A DNA stretch of 64,000 bases from Paragordius varius (lineage: Eukaryota > Nematomorpha), in the NCBI GenBank assembly GCA_964247055.1, contig OZ176052.1:12152001-12216000 (forward strand), given 5' to 3'. Position numbers and translations under genes: made by a program. Shown here in pieces: positions 36,239 through 48,619 of the stretch. Within the stretch, counting starts at the first letter, position 1, and each line of letters opens with the position of its first letter. The notes beneath the pieces are model-generated. The model did no database searches and was not told where the DNA came from. It was given only the letters and a program-made list of their open reading frames with translations.

Positions 36239-37915
36239 ATGCTCACAAAAGGGTTCAAATTTTTTCGATTGGAAAATCAGTCATGCAATAATATAGAAAA
36301 CATTAGGAATAAAGTTCATAATAATCTATTGAATTTCCAAGAAGATTCAAAAATACTGCGTAAAACTGGATCACAAATTAATAAGCCTGCCATCTTTGAA
36401 AAAATAGGAACCGATTTTTGTTTATCCCGAATCCATTGTTTAGGCAATGTATATGGCTCAAAATCTTATGTTTTAAATGGGTGTTTTACGTTATTGGATT
36501 TGGCAATAAAGCGATATGTTTTTAATCTATTAATACAAGATAGTAATTATTTTTCATTATTTAGAATTTATTTACCTCCCATCTCCATCATTAATATCTA
36601 AAAGTTTCATTGAAAAAACAGGATTCTTAGTACATGATGTTAGAAATCAAATATTCTCTGTCATCTTAACGTTTCCTCATATCTGCCTGATTGGAACTTC
36701 TGAAATATCAATAGCAGGTAAATACCGATAGTAACATTTAGCTAGACTTTCACACCAAAATTTTGCGCTTGATAAATTACCATATAAGTATAATTTTTTA
36801 TATAGTACAGGTTTTTTTCTAACAGCCGATGTTTCCGAGCTGAAACCACTTCCAACAAAAATGAACATGGAATATATAGGTGCAACTATTTTGATAAGGT
36901 GTAACCAAAATTAAAATTTTATATCTAGATTGAAATGTTTGGACTCACCCGAGACAGTGAAGATGAAAGCGAAGCTATGTTAAACCATTTTACTCATTTG
37001 CAAGAAACAATATTTTCCCGCTTGGGTCTAAATTTTAAGTAAGTGATTTTATTATTGTTAACTTAAAGAGTACTTGAAATGGGTATAGGGGAATTGGGTT
37101 TGTCAGCCCATCACAAATTCGATGTAGAAGCTTGGATGCCTGGTCGAGCTCAATACGGTGAAATCTCGAGTGCTTCCAATTGCACAAATTTCCAATCTCA
37201 GCGATTGGCCATATCTTCTTCATCTGATCAAGCACAACAAGGCGAACCAATCTTTCTTCATACGGTTATTATATCTACCGTTTTCACTTTATTTTGGTCC
37301 TTAAAGTTTTGGTTAGAAATTGATTAAATATATAGATATTGGCAATAAATTATAGCTATAAGCATAATGTTTTTGGAAAAGCTTGAAGTATTTAAGAACA
37401 CTCTTGAAGTGCAATTGGAAATTTTAAATAATTTCAATTTAAACAATTTATATAATTTTAAGGAATATTTTTGAAATATATATATATGACTGGTAACTAG
37501 CTAAATTTTTTTTAAGTTGTAAAAAAATGATACCTTAAAAATTAATTCAAAACGTAACTATACAAATGTTGATGCACAGTATTATTTTTTAATGGATTCC
37601 ATTGAAACGAATACTATCAGGTATAAAATTATGGAATTCGATTATAAATCAATTTTAAAAAAATAAAAATGTTATTACAAAATGCATTTAAATTGATTGG
37701 ATTTTTAGATTAATGGGACAGCTTGTGCGACTCCTAGACTGCTTATAGCTTTCGTGGAAACTCATTACGACGAATCAAATCAATGCATTCATATCCCAGA
37801 TTCTTTAATTCCGCATTTAAAGAAACTTTGCCCAACAAAACGTTTTAGAGAAAATAAACTTTATTTAAATGAAAGCACGACGATATTACAGCATCCGGTC
37901 AAATCAAAAATTTAG
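36239..37915 (+). CDS. SARS2: Mitochondrial-type seryl-tRNA synthetase
   Basis: Seven visible exons, 367 aa: 36239-36542, 36565-36717, 36742-36787, 36811-36898, 36929-37038, 37069-37264, 37709-37915. It charges mitochondrial tRNA-Ser with serine. Class II features: the motif-1 region ([22 protein letters not shown]), [14 protein letters not shown], motif 2 SRCFRAET followed by FDKVEMFGLT, the signature [20 protein letters not shown] and motif 3 [29 protein letters not shown] match the mitochondrial SARS2 form. Five of six introns are 22-30 nt: 36543-36564 (22), 36718-36741 (24), 36788-36810 (23), 36899-36928 (30), 37039-37068 (30), all frame-preserving. The N-terminal coiled-coil tRNA-binding arm, about 110 residues in relatives, is not seen before ATG 36239; an undetected upstream exon is possible. 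Confidence 0.92.
37381..37420. mobile_element. F1 terminal scrap in the last SARS2 intron
   Basis: G-CTTGAAGTATTTAAGAAC followed by ACTCTTGAAGTGCAATTGG resembles the right end of F1 copies A and B. No left partner was found, so it is a solo end or degraded copy. Confidence 0.55.
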
Positions 37916-37926
37916 CTTTTAATACC

Positions 37927-37930
<4 letters not shown>

Positions 37931-37960
<30 letters not shown>
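37931..37960. repeat. (TA)n microsatellite after SARS2
   Basis: About fourteen TA units, 15 bp downstream of the SARS2 stop. Confidence 0.9.
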
Positions 37961-37963
<3 letters not shown>

Positions 37964-39139
37964 ACATTATCTTAAATAAATAGTTTACCCTGATTTTATA
38001 TGCTTTGCCAAAACTTTAATTTTTATTCGCTTTCCGCAAAAGAGATTTTGCTTATCATTGGAAGACATTTTTAATTTTGTTTGAATTAATGAGAATTAAA
38101 GATATAGTATATTAATGTGGAACATTGGTTTTATGGAGAGGTTGTCCTTCCTTACCTCCAACTGCCAGGCAAATAAATTTGCCAGACAGAAATGTTAAAA
38201 AAAATTAAAAGTATTAAGCCGGGAATGGCAGCTGATTACGTGAAATCACAGGATCTAACCTTAATGGACATAAAACTTGAAGATGCGGCTTGTAGAACCT
38301 CTTGGAAATTTAAAATATAATCCTACCTCAACTCAGCCTTCTTTAATTTTGAAGAACACCGAGTAATATAAATTATCAAAATAATTCGAAATAGATTAAA
38401 TGCATAATCCAAACATAGTATGATCATTTTAAATAAATTTTAAATTTTTTTAATTTGAATAAACCAATTAAACATTTTCGAATCTTTATTGATTAATAAA
38501 AAATATCTATCAAAGTTTAAGTATCCGTTTCGTTTATCTGAAATTCGACTCAATATTTCAGACTAGGTTATCAGCTTAACAAATTTGAGGTTGTAATTCC
38601 CATAGTCATCATTAATAGATAACTTGTAATTATATATATTTTATTGGATTTTCTGTATGAGCTCCTAATGACATAATTTGCACTTCTTTTCTTAAAATCG
38701 ACAAAAAGCCGAGATGACTAAAACAGGTCAATTTAATACTGCATAAGCAAAAAATGATATTTTCAATCACAACTAAGTAACGTTTGAAATGGAATATTTT
38801 AAGGGATTCACATGTATCAGCAGTGTGTTATGGCATACTGTAATTTAATAAGGCTTAACATATCCAAACCCTATTGTTTTGAATGAAAGCCAAGTAGTAA
38901 ATGTTCGCACAAATTTAGAAAAAAACTTTAACTTTTTGGATATTTTCTTAGCAAATATTTGGCAGGTCCCTAAGAAAAAGGGCTTCCTTTAAAACCCCAA
39001 ACAAATAATCGCTCGTAATGTAATAATGCCGCTTGTAACAATATATTAAATATTTCATGGGAAAAATTAGGCTTAATTATTTAAAATGTAATGCATTTAA
39101 ATAATTAAGCAATGTACGAATCACACCCAACCAAAATTA
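37961..39139. other. Intergenic, nothing firmly recognised
   Basis: A slightly GC-richer patch at 38140-38330 translates in places like a degraded coding sequence (KIKSIKPGMAADYVKSQD), perhaps an old transposon or pseudogene, but no family could be assigned. Confidence 0.4.
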
Positions 39140-40040
39140 AAACACACCAGGGAATATCAGGTCCTATTAAAATAAACGAAGGGGTCTGCAATCAGCCCGT
39201 TACTATTTATAATATGCATGGACGAAATTTCAAAAGAAGTAGGGCAACATGATGGATGGTATTTTCTTTATGCAGACGACCTAATAGTGCTGTCCGACGA
39301 GTTGCATGAATTAAAAGAATTGGTGAGTAAATGGATTGATGTGTTACGACGATGCGGATTAAAAGTTAATAAAAAGAAAACGGAATTGATAAATTTTGGC
39401 GGACAAAAACGAGAAATAGAATTAGAAGGGTATTAAAAGGTCAGGAGGAATGCAAATATCTATGAGCGATATTAGCAGCAGATGGTTCTTTAACACTTGA
39501 TATTAATTTAAGAATTCGAAATAGTTGGGCAAATTATAAAAAGATCTCAAGTGTTTTGTGTGACAAAAATGACCTAAAAAGGGTAAGATTTACAGTGCTG
39601 TTGTACAACCAACAATGATGTACAACTCACAGACATGAGCAATAAAGAAATCTGAAGAGAGGCACTTTGAGGTTACTTAAATGAGAATGATTAGATTGAT
39701 GTGCGGTGTAACGAGGAAGAACAAGGTGAAGAATGTCTACATAAGAGGATGTACGGAAATCAAACCGGTGACGCAAAAGATGATGGTAAATCGTTTAAGA
39801 TGGTTCGGACATGTTGAAAGAAGAGATAAAAATTACATTGGTAAAAAGATTGATGATTATATTGTGAAAGGCAAGAGGGGAAAAGGGCGCCCTAAAACGC
39901 GATGGATAGATACGGTTAAGAGGGACATGGCAAAACTGAACCTAAAACGCGAAGACGCCTTAGACAGGGTTCTATAGCGAAATAGTTTACGGATATGACC
40001 GCTCGAAAGAGTGATATCATATAATGTAATTATTATTACT
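39140..40040 (+). mobile_element. LINE (non-LTR retrotransposon) 3' fragment
   Basis: Reverse-transcriptase blocks GSAISPLLFIICMDEIS and YADDLIVLSDE (catalytic YADD), then KVNKKKTELINF, all within 39180-39436. After stops and a frame change the typical C-terminal region follows: RMIRLMCGVTRKNKVKNVYI, RLRWFGHVERR and GKRGKGRPKTRWIDTVKRD (39681-39977). The ending, a short TAATTATTATT tract, may be the 3' tail. Missing everything upstream of the RT palm, so it is a 5'-truncated dead copy. The C-terminal style is common in animal LINEs; I do not assign a clade. Confidence 0.88.
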
Positions 40041-40655
40041 TAAAATGTAATGCGCTTTTGAAAATTATTTTTATATTAAGAGTTAGTAAAGTTTGAGGTA
40101 TCGATATTCCACTTTTTTAATTATCGGTGTTGGAAATTTTGGCAGCCCATGCAAAGAAAATTATTAAATGCAATAAATAAGATATTGTAACATTAAATTT
40201 TTCCTACTGACATACATAGTATGCGCAACTTATGTATTTTATGAAAATTAGATTGAAGGGAATTTTAATAAAGTTATCATTTTTTTATAGTGTTTTGGCT
40301 TATGAGGTAACAAATTTAAGCAGGCCCGCTCCCCTTATCACACAGTTTTAAAAATTGGTAAATATATATTGCAATGATTTTGGAATATAAAAAAATGGCT
40401 CATAATTTCTTATTTATATATTTTAATATACGAGAATTTTAATTACATTAATATATATTCTAAAAACAACAATCAAATATACATTAATTTTAATATTTCT
40501 TCATCATGCTTTCATCATAAAGTTGTTTTTAATACTATATTTATTGTATCGGCCAAAGGTTGCCTGAAAGACATAGAAGGAAATTCCATACAAGTAAATG
40601 AATAACTCTATCACCTTTTAAAGTTTTGTAATCTACCGGATATTTAAATTAAAAT
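40041..40655. other. Intergenic, nothing recognised
   Basis: AT-rich, no open frame of note. Confidence 0.5.
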
Positions 40656-40659
40656 ATAG

Positions 40660-41095
40660 CGTACTAAAATTATGAAATTTAAAAATATGCATTCCTTAAC
40701 CTTTCACGCACATAAAAATCTAAAATGTTAAAAATGGAAAATTCTAGTAATCCTCATCTAAAACTTTTTCGCCACAATTTTTTCTTGGTAAGGGAAAATG
40801 TATAATATGTTTAATAACCGTTAAATATTAGCTTAAAAAAGCTTTTAATTAAATATGTGCATTTAAATAGCTATGAAATATTTACCATTATAAGGTTCAT
40901 CCCTCAAAAAAAATATATTTTATTTGGCCCGTCAAATTTTTTTGGTGAGTACCACTGCTCTAGAAATTAGAAAACTGTAAAACATATTTATTTTTCTATC
41001 ATAGAAAAGGATGTTAAATTTCCAAAACAACTATCAAAAGAGCAGTTTCTTAGAAGTTTCAGGTCTGGATTACAAAAATATCCTAAAATGTAAAC
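40660..41095. mobile_element. Family F3 element, diverged copy 3
   Basis: Shares ordered blocks with F3 copy 2: AACTTTTTCGCCACAATTTT (versus AACTTTGTGTCGCCAGATTT) and CTCTAGAAATTAGAAAACTG (versus CTCTAGAAATCACAAAATTG). Terminal repeats are not preserved. Same orientation as copy 2. Confidence 0.55.
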
Positions 41096-42149
41096 ATATA
41101 CAAAAAAATTAAATGATAAAATGTTATGAATAAAATTTGGCTAAATAATTGATAAATTTTATTTTGTTACTCATTAATACCCGTTGAAATTGGTAAATGA
41201 TAAATTTTTAAACTGTGTTGTTGGTAATAATGGATATTAAAAGCCTAAATTATTTTAAAAAAATAAAAATTTTGATTTGAGTTTTTCGAATGATACTTGG
41301 CGCTTTTTTAATAACATTTTATATAGCAACATATATGAGAAACCACGAAAATAAAATTCAAATTTATAATCGTATTTTTTATCACAGACACTGCGTTATA
41401 ATTTGATGTTTTTAAATTTTAGTTTCATTTTTGCATCCTAATTATATTTGAGTCACCATTTTAATTATCTATATACTGTTGAAAAGTAATATTTGATTGC
41501 TGCTTCCAAAAATCGCATTAAGATTTTGTTAGCATATATTTATAATTTATAAATTTCAAATTTTTCGCGTCTTGAAATTAATAAATTCTGATAAGAAAAT
41601 GTATCAGGATTATAATGATGCTTTTGGTTTTGCCCTTAGTATAAGAAAGTTATTACCATTTTGTATGCTCCATATAAAATGGCTTGAGCACATTTTGTTT
41701 ACAAATTTTTTGGGTGAAAGCTGAATGCTTCAATCCAAAAATATCATTAAAATATATCATAAAGTACATATAAAAAAATATTTTTGAAAAATGATTTTAA
41801 GAAAGGGGCTTCGAAAGTCTAAATTTTTTTGACCTTTTAAATGAGCTATTCTCTTAAAATAAACGCCAAAATGCGTAAGCGATAAAAATTTTAAATATAT
41901 GCTACATTTTGTTGAAACGTACTTACTACTATTTTGAGGCATCATGGAAAGGGATTTGAAAGCTTTAGTATAAAATAAAAACCGTTTTATATATGATTTG
42001 ATGATAAACATTTCTACCGCTTTAGAATTTTAATTTAAAGGTTCGGCTAAATTGATGAATTTGTGTAAAAAGACACTATTTATTTTTAGCAGAAATTTGC
42101 AACGAACGAATATTATTATCAAAATTCTGATATTGTTTTCTTCATGTCT
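41096..42149. other. Intergenic, nothing recognised
   Basis: AT-rich left flank of the satellite. The 84-codon frame at 41757-42011 on the minus strand is treated as chance. Confidence 0.5.
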
Positions 42150-45100
42150 CGGATAATTGTTGGAAAGCAACGGATAATTGTTGGAAAGTAATGGTTGATT
42201 GTTGGAAAGCAACTGATGATTGTTGGAAAGTAATGGTTGATTGTTGGTAAGTAATGGTTGATTGTTGGAAAGCAACGGATGATTGTTGGAAAGTATTGGT
42301 TGATTGTTAAAATGCAACGGATGATTGTTGGAAAGTATTGGTTGATTGTTGGAAAGCAACGGATGATTGTTGGAAAGCAACGGATGATTGTTGGAAAGTA
42401 TTGGTTGATTGTTAAAATGCAACGGATGATTGTTGGAAAGTATTGGTTGATTGTTAAAATGCAACGGATGATTGTTGGAAAGTATTGGTTGATTGTTAAA
42501 ATGCAACGGATGATTGTTGGAAAGTATTGGTTGATTGTTAAAATGCAACGGATTGTGGGAAAGTAATGGTTGATTGTTGGAAAGCAACTGATGATTGTTG
42601 GAAAGTAATGGTTGATTGTTGGTAAGTAATGGTTGATTGTTGGAAAGCAACGGATGATTGTTGGAAAGTATTGGTTGATTGTTAAAATGCAACGGATGAT
42701 TGTTGGAAAGTATTGGTTGATTGTTAAAATGCAACGGATGATTGTTGGAAAGTATTGGTTGATTGTTAAAATGCAACGGATGATTGTTGGAAAGTATTGG
42801 TTGATTGTTAAAATGCAACGGATGATTGTTGGAAAGTAATGGTTGATTGTTGGAAAGCAACGGATTGTTGGAAAGTAATAATTGATTGTTGGAAAGCAAC
42901 GGATGATTGTTGGAAAGTAATGGTTGATTGTTGGAACGCGACGGATGATTGTTGGAAAGCAACGGATTGTTGGAAAGTAATAATTGATTGTTAAAATGCA
43001 ACGGATGATTGTTGGAAAGTATTGGTTGATTGTCAAAATGCAACGGATGATTGTTGGAAAGTATTGGTTGATTGTTGGAAAGCAACGGATGATTGTTGGA
43101 AAGCAACGGATGATTGTTGGAAAGTATTGGTTGATTGTTAAAATGCAACGGATGATTGTTGGAACGCGACGGATGATTGTTGGAAAGCAACGGATTGTTG
43201 GAAAGTAATAATTGATTGTTGGAAAGCAACGGATGATTGTTGGAAAGTAATGGTTGATTGTTGGAAAGTAATGGTTGATTGTTGGAACGCGACGGATGAT
43301 TGTTGGAAAGTAATGGTTGATTGTTGGAAAGCAACGGATGATTGTTGGAAAGTAATGGTTGATTGTTGGAACGCGACGGATGATTGTTGGAAAGTAATGG
43401 TTGATTGTTGGAAAGCAACGGATGATTGTTGGAAAGCAACGGATGATTGTTGGAAAGTAATGGTTGATTGTTGGAACGCGACGGATGATTGTTGGAAAGT
43501 AATGGTTGATTGTTGGAAAGCAACGGATGATTGTTGGAAAGTAATGGTTGATTGTTGGAAAGTAATGGTTGATTGTTGGAACGCGACGGATGATTGTTGG
43601 AAAGTAATGGTTGATTGTTGGAATGCAACGGATGATTGTTGGAAAGTATTGGTTGATTGTTAAAATGCAACGGATGATTGTTGGAAAGTAATGGTTGATT
43701 GTTGGAAAGCAACGGATGATTGTTGGAAAGCAACGGATGATTGTTGGAAAGTATTGGTTGATTGTTAAAATGCAACGGATGATTGTTGGAACGCGACGGA
43801 TGATTGTTGGAAAGCAACGGATTGTTGGAAAGTAATAATTGATTGTTGGAAAGCAACGGATGATTGTTGGAAAGTAATGGTTGATTGTTGGAAAGTAATG
43901 GTTGATTGTTGGAACGCGACGGATGATTGTTGGAAAGTAATGGTTGATTGTTGGAAAGCAACGGATGATTGTTGGAAAGTATTGGTTGATTGTTAAAATG
44001 CAACGGATGATTGTTGGAAAGTAATGGTTGATTGTTGGAAAGCAACGGATTGTTGGAAAGTAATAATTGATTGTTGGAAAGCAACGGATGATTGTTGGAA
44101 AGTAATAATTGATTGTTGGAAAGCAACGGATGATTGTTGGAAAGTAATGGTTGATTGTTGGAAAGTAATGGTTGATTGTTGGAAAGTAATAATTGATTGT
44201 TGGAAAGCAACGGATGATTGTTGGAAAGTAATGGTTGATTGTTGGAAAGTAATGGTTGATTGTTGGAACGCGACGGATGATTGTTGGAAAGTAATGGTTG
44301 ATTGTTGGAAAGTAATAATTGATTGTTGGAAAGCAACGGATGATTGTTGGAAAGTAATAATTGATTGTTGGAAAGCAACGGATGATTGTTGGAAAGTAAT
44401 GGTTGATTGTTAAAATGCAACGGATGATTGGTGGAAAGTAATGGTTGATTGTTGGAAAGCAACGGATTGTTGGAAAGTAATGGTTGATTGTTGGAAACTA
44501 ATGGTTGATTGTTAAAATGCAACGGATGATTGTTGGAAAGTAATGGTTGATTGTTGGAAAGTAATGGTTGATTGTTGGAAAGTAATGGTTGATTGTTGGA
44601 ACGCGACGGATGATTGTTGGAAAGTAATGGTTGATTGTTGGAAAGCAACGGATGATTGTTGGAAAGTATTGGTTGATTGTTAAAATGCAACGGATGATTG
44701 TTGGAAAGTAATGGTTGATTGTTAAAATGCAACGGATGATTGTTGGGAAGTAATGGTTGATTGTTGGAAAGCAACGGATGATTGTTGGAAAGTAATGGTT
44801 GATTGTTGGAAAGTAATGGTTGATTGTTGGAACGCGACGGATGATTGTTGGAAAGTAATGGTTGATTGTTGGAAAGCAACGGATGATTGTTGGAAAGTAT
44901 TGGTTGATTGTTAAAATGCAACGGATGATTGTTGGAAAGTAATGGTTGATTGTTGGAAAGCAACGGATGATTGTTGGAAAGCAACGGATGATTGTTGGAA
45001 AGTATTGGTTGATTGTTAAAATGCAACGGATGATTGTTGGAAAGTAATGGTTGATTGTTGGAAAGCAACGGATTGTTGGAAAGTAATAATTGATTGTTGG

Positions 45101-47590
45101 AAAGCAACGGATGATTGTTGGAAAGTAATAATTGATTGTTGGAAAGCAACGGATGATTGTTGGAAAGTAATAATTGATTGTTGGAAAGCAACGGATGATT
45201 GTTGGAAAGTAATGGTTGATTGTTGGAAAGTAATGGTTGATTGTTGGAAAGTAATGGTTGATTGTTGGAAAGTAATGGTTGATTGTTGGAACGCGACGGA
45301 TGATTGTTGGAAAGTAATGGTTGATTGTTGGAAAGTAATAATTGATTGTTGGAACGCGACGGATGATTGTTGGAAAGTAATGGTTGATTGTTGGAAAGTA
45401 ATGAGATCGTGGGAAAAGTGGGTGATTGTTAGAAAGTAATGGTTGACAGTTGAAAAGTAACGGGATTGTTGAAACGCAACGGATGATAGTTGGAAAGTAA
45501 CGGTTGATTGTTGGAAAGCAACGGATGATTGTTGGAAAGTAATGGTTGATTGTTGGAACGCGACGGATGATTGTTGGAAAGTAATGGTTGATTGTTGGAA
45601 AGCAACGGATGATTGTTGGAAAGTATTGGTTGATTGTTAAAATGCAACGGATGATTGTTGGAAAGTAATGGTTGATTGTTGGAAAGCAACGGATGATTGT
45701 TGGAAAGCAACGGATGATTGTTGGAAAGTATTGGTTGATTGTTAAAATGCAACGGATGATTGTTGGAAAGTAATGGTTGATTGTTGGAAAGCAACGGATT
45801 GTTGGAAAGTAATAATTGATTGTTGGAAAGCAACGGATGATTGTTGGAAAGTAATAATTGATTGTTGGAAAGCAACGGATGATTGTTGGAAAGTAATAAT
45901 TGATTGTTGGAAAGCAACGGATGATTGTTGGAAAGTAATGGTTGATTGTTAAAATGCAACGGATGATTGGTGGAAAGTAATGGTTGATTGTTGGAAAGCA
46001 ACGGATTGTTGGAAAGTAATGGTTGATTGTTGGAAACTAATGGTTGATTGTTAAAATGCAACGGATGATTGTTGGAAAGTAATGGTTGATTGTTGGAAAG
46101 TAATGGTTGATTGTTGGAAAGCAACGGATGATTGTTGGAAAGTAATGGTTGATTGTTGGAAAGTAATGGTTGATTGTTGGAACGCGACGGATGATTGTTG
46201 GAAAGTAATGGTTGATTGTTGGAAAGCAACGGATGATTGTTGGAAAGTATTGGTTGATTGTTAAAATGCAACGGATGATTGTTGGAAAGTAATGGTTGAT
46301 TGTTGGAACGCGACGGATGATTGTTGGAAAGTAATGGTTGATTGTTGGAAAGCAACGGATGATTGTTGGAAAGTATTGGTTGATTGTTAAAATGCAACGG
46401 ATGATTGTTGGAAAGTAATAATTGATTGTTGGAAAGCAACGGATGATTGTTGGAAAGTAATGGTTGATTGGTGAAAAGCAACGGATTGTTGGAAAGTAAT
46501 GGTTGATTGTTGGAACGCGACGGATGATTGTTGGAAAGCAACGGATGATTGTTGGAAAGTATTGGTTGATTGTTGGAAAGCAACGGATTGTGGGAAAGTA
46601 ATGGTTGATTGTTGGAAAGCAACTGATGATTGTTGGAAAGTGATGTTTGATTGTTGGAAAGCAACTGATGATTGTTGGAAAGTAATGTTTGATTGTTGGA
46701 AAGCAACTGATGATTGTTGGAAAGTAATGGTTGATTGTTAAAATGCAACGGATGATTGTTGGAAAGTAATGGTTGATTGTTGGAAAGTAATGGTTGATTG
46801 TTGGAAAGTAATGAGATCGTGGGAAAAGTGGGTGATTGTTAGAAAGTAATGGTTGACAGTTGAAAAGTAACGGGATTGTTGAAACGCAACGGATGATAGT
46901 TGGAAAGTAACGGTTGATTGTTGGAAAGCAACGGATGATTGTTGGAAAGCAACGGATGATTGTTGGAAAGCAACGGATGATTGTTGGAAAGTATTGGTTG
47001 ATTGTTAAAATGCAACGGATGATTGTTGGAAAGTAATGGTTGATTGTTGGAAAGTAATGGTTGATTGTTGGAAAGTAATGAGATCGTGGGAAAAGTGGGT
47101 GATTGTTAGAAAGTAATGGTTGACAGTTGAAAAGTAACGGGATTGTTGAAACGCAACGGATGATAGTTGGAAAGTAACGGTTGATTGTTGGAAAGCAACG
47201 AATGATTGTTAGAAAGTAATGGTTGATTAATAAAAAGAAATGGTTGATTGTTGGAACGCAACGCATGATTGTTGGAAAGTAACGGTGGATTGTTGAAAAG
47301 TAACGGATGATTGTTGGAAAGCAACGAATAATTGATGGAAAGTTACGATTGATTCTTAGAAAGTAATGGTTGATTATTGGAAAGTACTGGTTGATTATTT
47401 TAAAGTGATGGTTGATTAATGAAAAGAAATGGTAGATTGTTGGAACGCACCGGGTGATTGTTCGAACGCAACGGTTGATTGTTGGAAAGCAATGGTTGAT
47501 TGTTCGAAGGTGATGCTTGGTTGTGGTAAGTGTTGTTGATTTTTGGAAAGTATGGATAATTTTAGGAGAGTATGCTTGATTGTAAAATAT
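42150..47590. repeat. 5.4-kb satellite array of 21-bp monomers with higher-order structure
   Basis: About 255-260 head-to-tail units, all in one orientation. Core TGATTGTTGGAAAG followed by TAATGG, CAACGG, TATTGG, or variants with TTAAAATGCAACGG and GGAACGCGACGG; an 18-bp unit (CAACGGATTGTTGGAAAG) recurs. Units alternate so that about 42-bp dimers are the common block. A distinctive degenerate block starting ATGAGATCGTGGGAAAAG occurs at 45401, 46811 and 47078. A phrase with GGAAACTAATGG recurs at about 44495 and 46033. The right edge (47190-47590) decays gradually while the left edge is abrupt. Because 21 is divisible by three and most frames lack stops, frames over 1000 codons appear on the minus strand (7-residue repeat LLSNNQP/LLSNNHP) and long frames on the plus strand; I regard them as artefacts. 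Confidence 0.95.
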
Positions 47591-48619
47591 GCTTTTGGTT
47601 TGATTAGGAACTACACGCAACGTGATTATAAGGTAGCTTACCCCTGACTTAAATATACACCTACTGTTTTTATAATTCATTTAACATTATCTAAGCATCC
47701 TATTATGTATTTGATAAAAATATTTTTTCCAGTTTTTACGTTTCTGTCCTAAATTCAGATAACTCTCCAACACGATTGAAACAAACAGCTATTAATAAAA
47801 TCTATAATTATCAAAAATTTACTGGTAAATAATGTTAAAAACTTTTCAAAGTTAATATATATATTTTTAACCATAATATAAGTCTGCCTGCTGTATTCAC
47901 GATTTAAAAAAATCAACAAAAAATATGGCAGTAAAAATGTTTGGAGGTTTACAATTTTACCTATATTAAAAAATCGTAGCATGCGCCTAAAAGGCTAAAG
48001 AAAGCATGTTTTTAGGCCCGATGCTAAAAATGTTTTAATGTTTTTTAAGAATTAAATTTAAATGACCGGGTATTAAACTATACAAAAGGGTCATGAAGTG
48101 TTAAGATACACAATCTATTTTAAAGGATTTTGGGTAGGCAATAAAATGCGATACACAATTTTTAGGTTTTAATTATGTCGTCCATGATATGAATAAAAAA
48201 ATGAACTTTTTACAAAAATTATATAGATGGTTCTTGATTAAAGAAATATATAGAATGGCATAAAAATTGAAATTCTAAAAAAATTTACTTTAAATCTCAA
48301 TATTATTGGTCATTTATTCAGTTAAAGTAAATATAATTGGGCTTAATCAAAAAATGGATCCATTATTTTTGAATATAAAAAAATTATTATTTTTTTTAAA
48401 AAAGCACCAAATTTTATCGTTTTTAAATGTCGCATCACATAACAACCTATGCAGATTTTGTAAAACTAAATTTTCTATTATACATATTATTTTTTAGTTA
48501 ATGCCTTATATAATTTAAAACTGTAATTTAATAAATTATGCAAAGTCAACAATAAATTTATATTTAATAGGGAGAAGAAAAAATATAAGAAGGAATAATT
48601 ATTTGGTCTAAAAAAAGAG
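47591..48619. other. Intergenic, nothing recognised
   Basis: AT-rich. The 75-codon minus-strand frame at 47755-47982 has hydrophobic chance composition and no splice context. Confidence 0.5.

Noticed and set aside
36788-36805. 18-nt intron in SARS2 (GTATAATTTTTTATATAG)
   Set aside because: Removal does not give the conserved frame; the 23-nt version ending at 36810 restores [16 protein letters not shown] with family-exact length.
42030-45191. 1053-codon minus-strand frame and other long frames through 42-47.7 kb as real genes
   Set aside because: They are stop-free only because the 21-bp satellite monomer keeps frame; several frames on both strands are open at once, and codon use simply follows the repeat.
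42150-47590. CRISPR-like array
   Set aside because: Units are directly contiguous variants of one monomer with no unique spacers, and the setting is eukaryotic.
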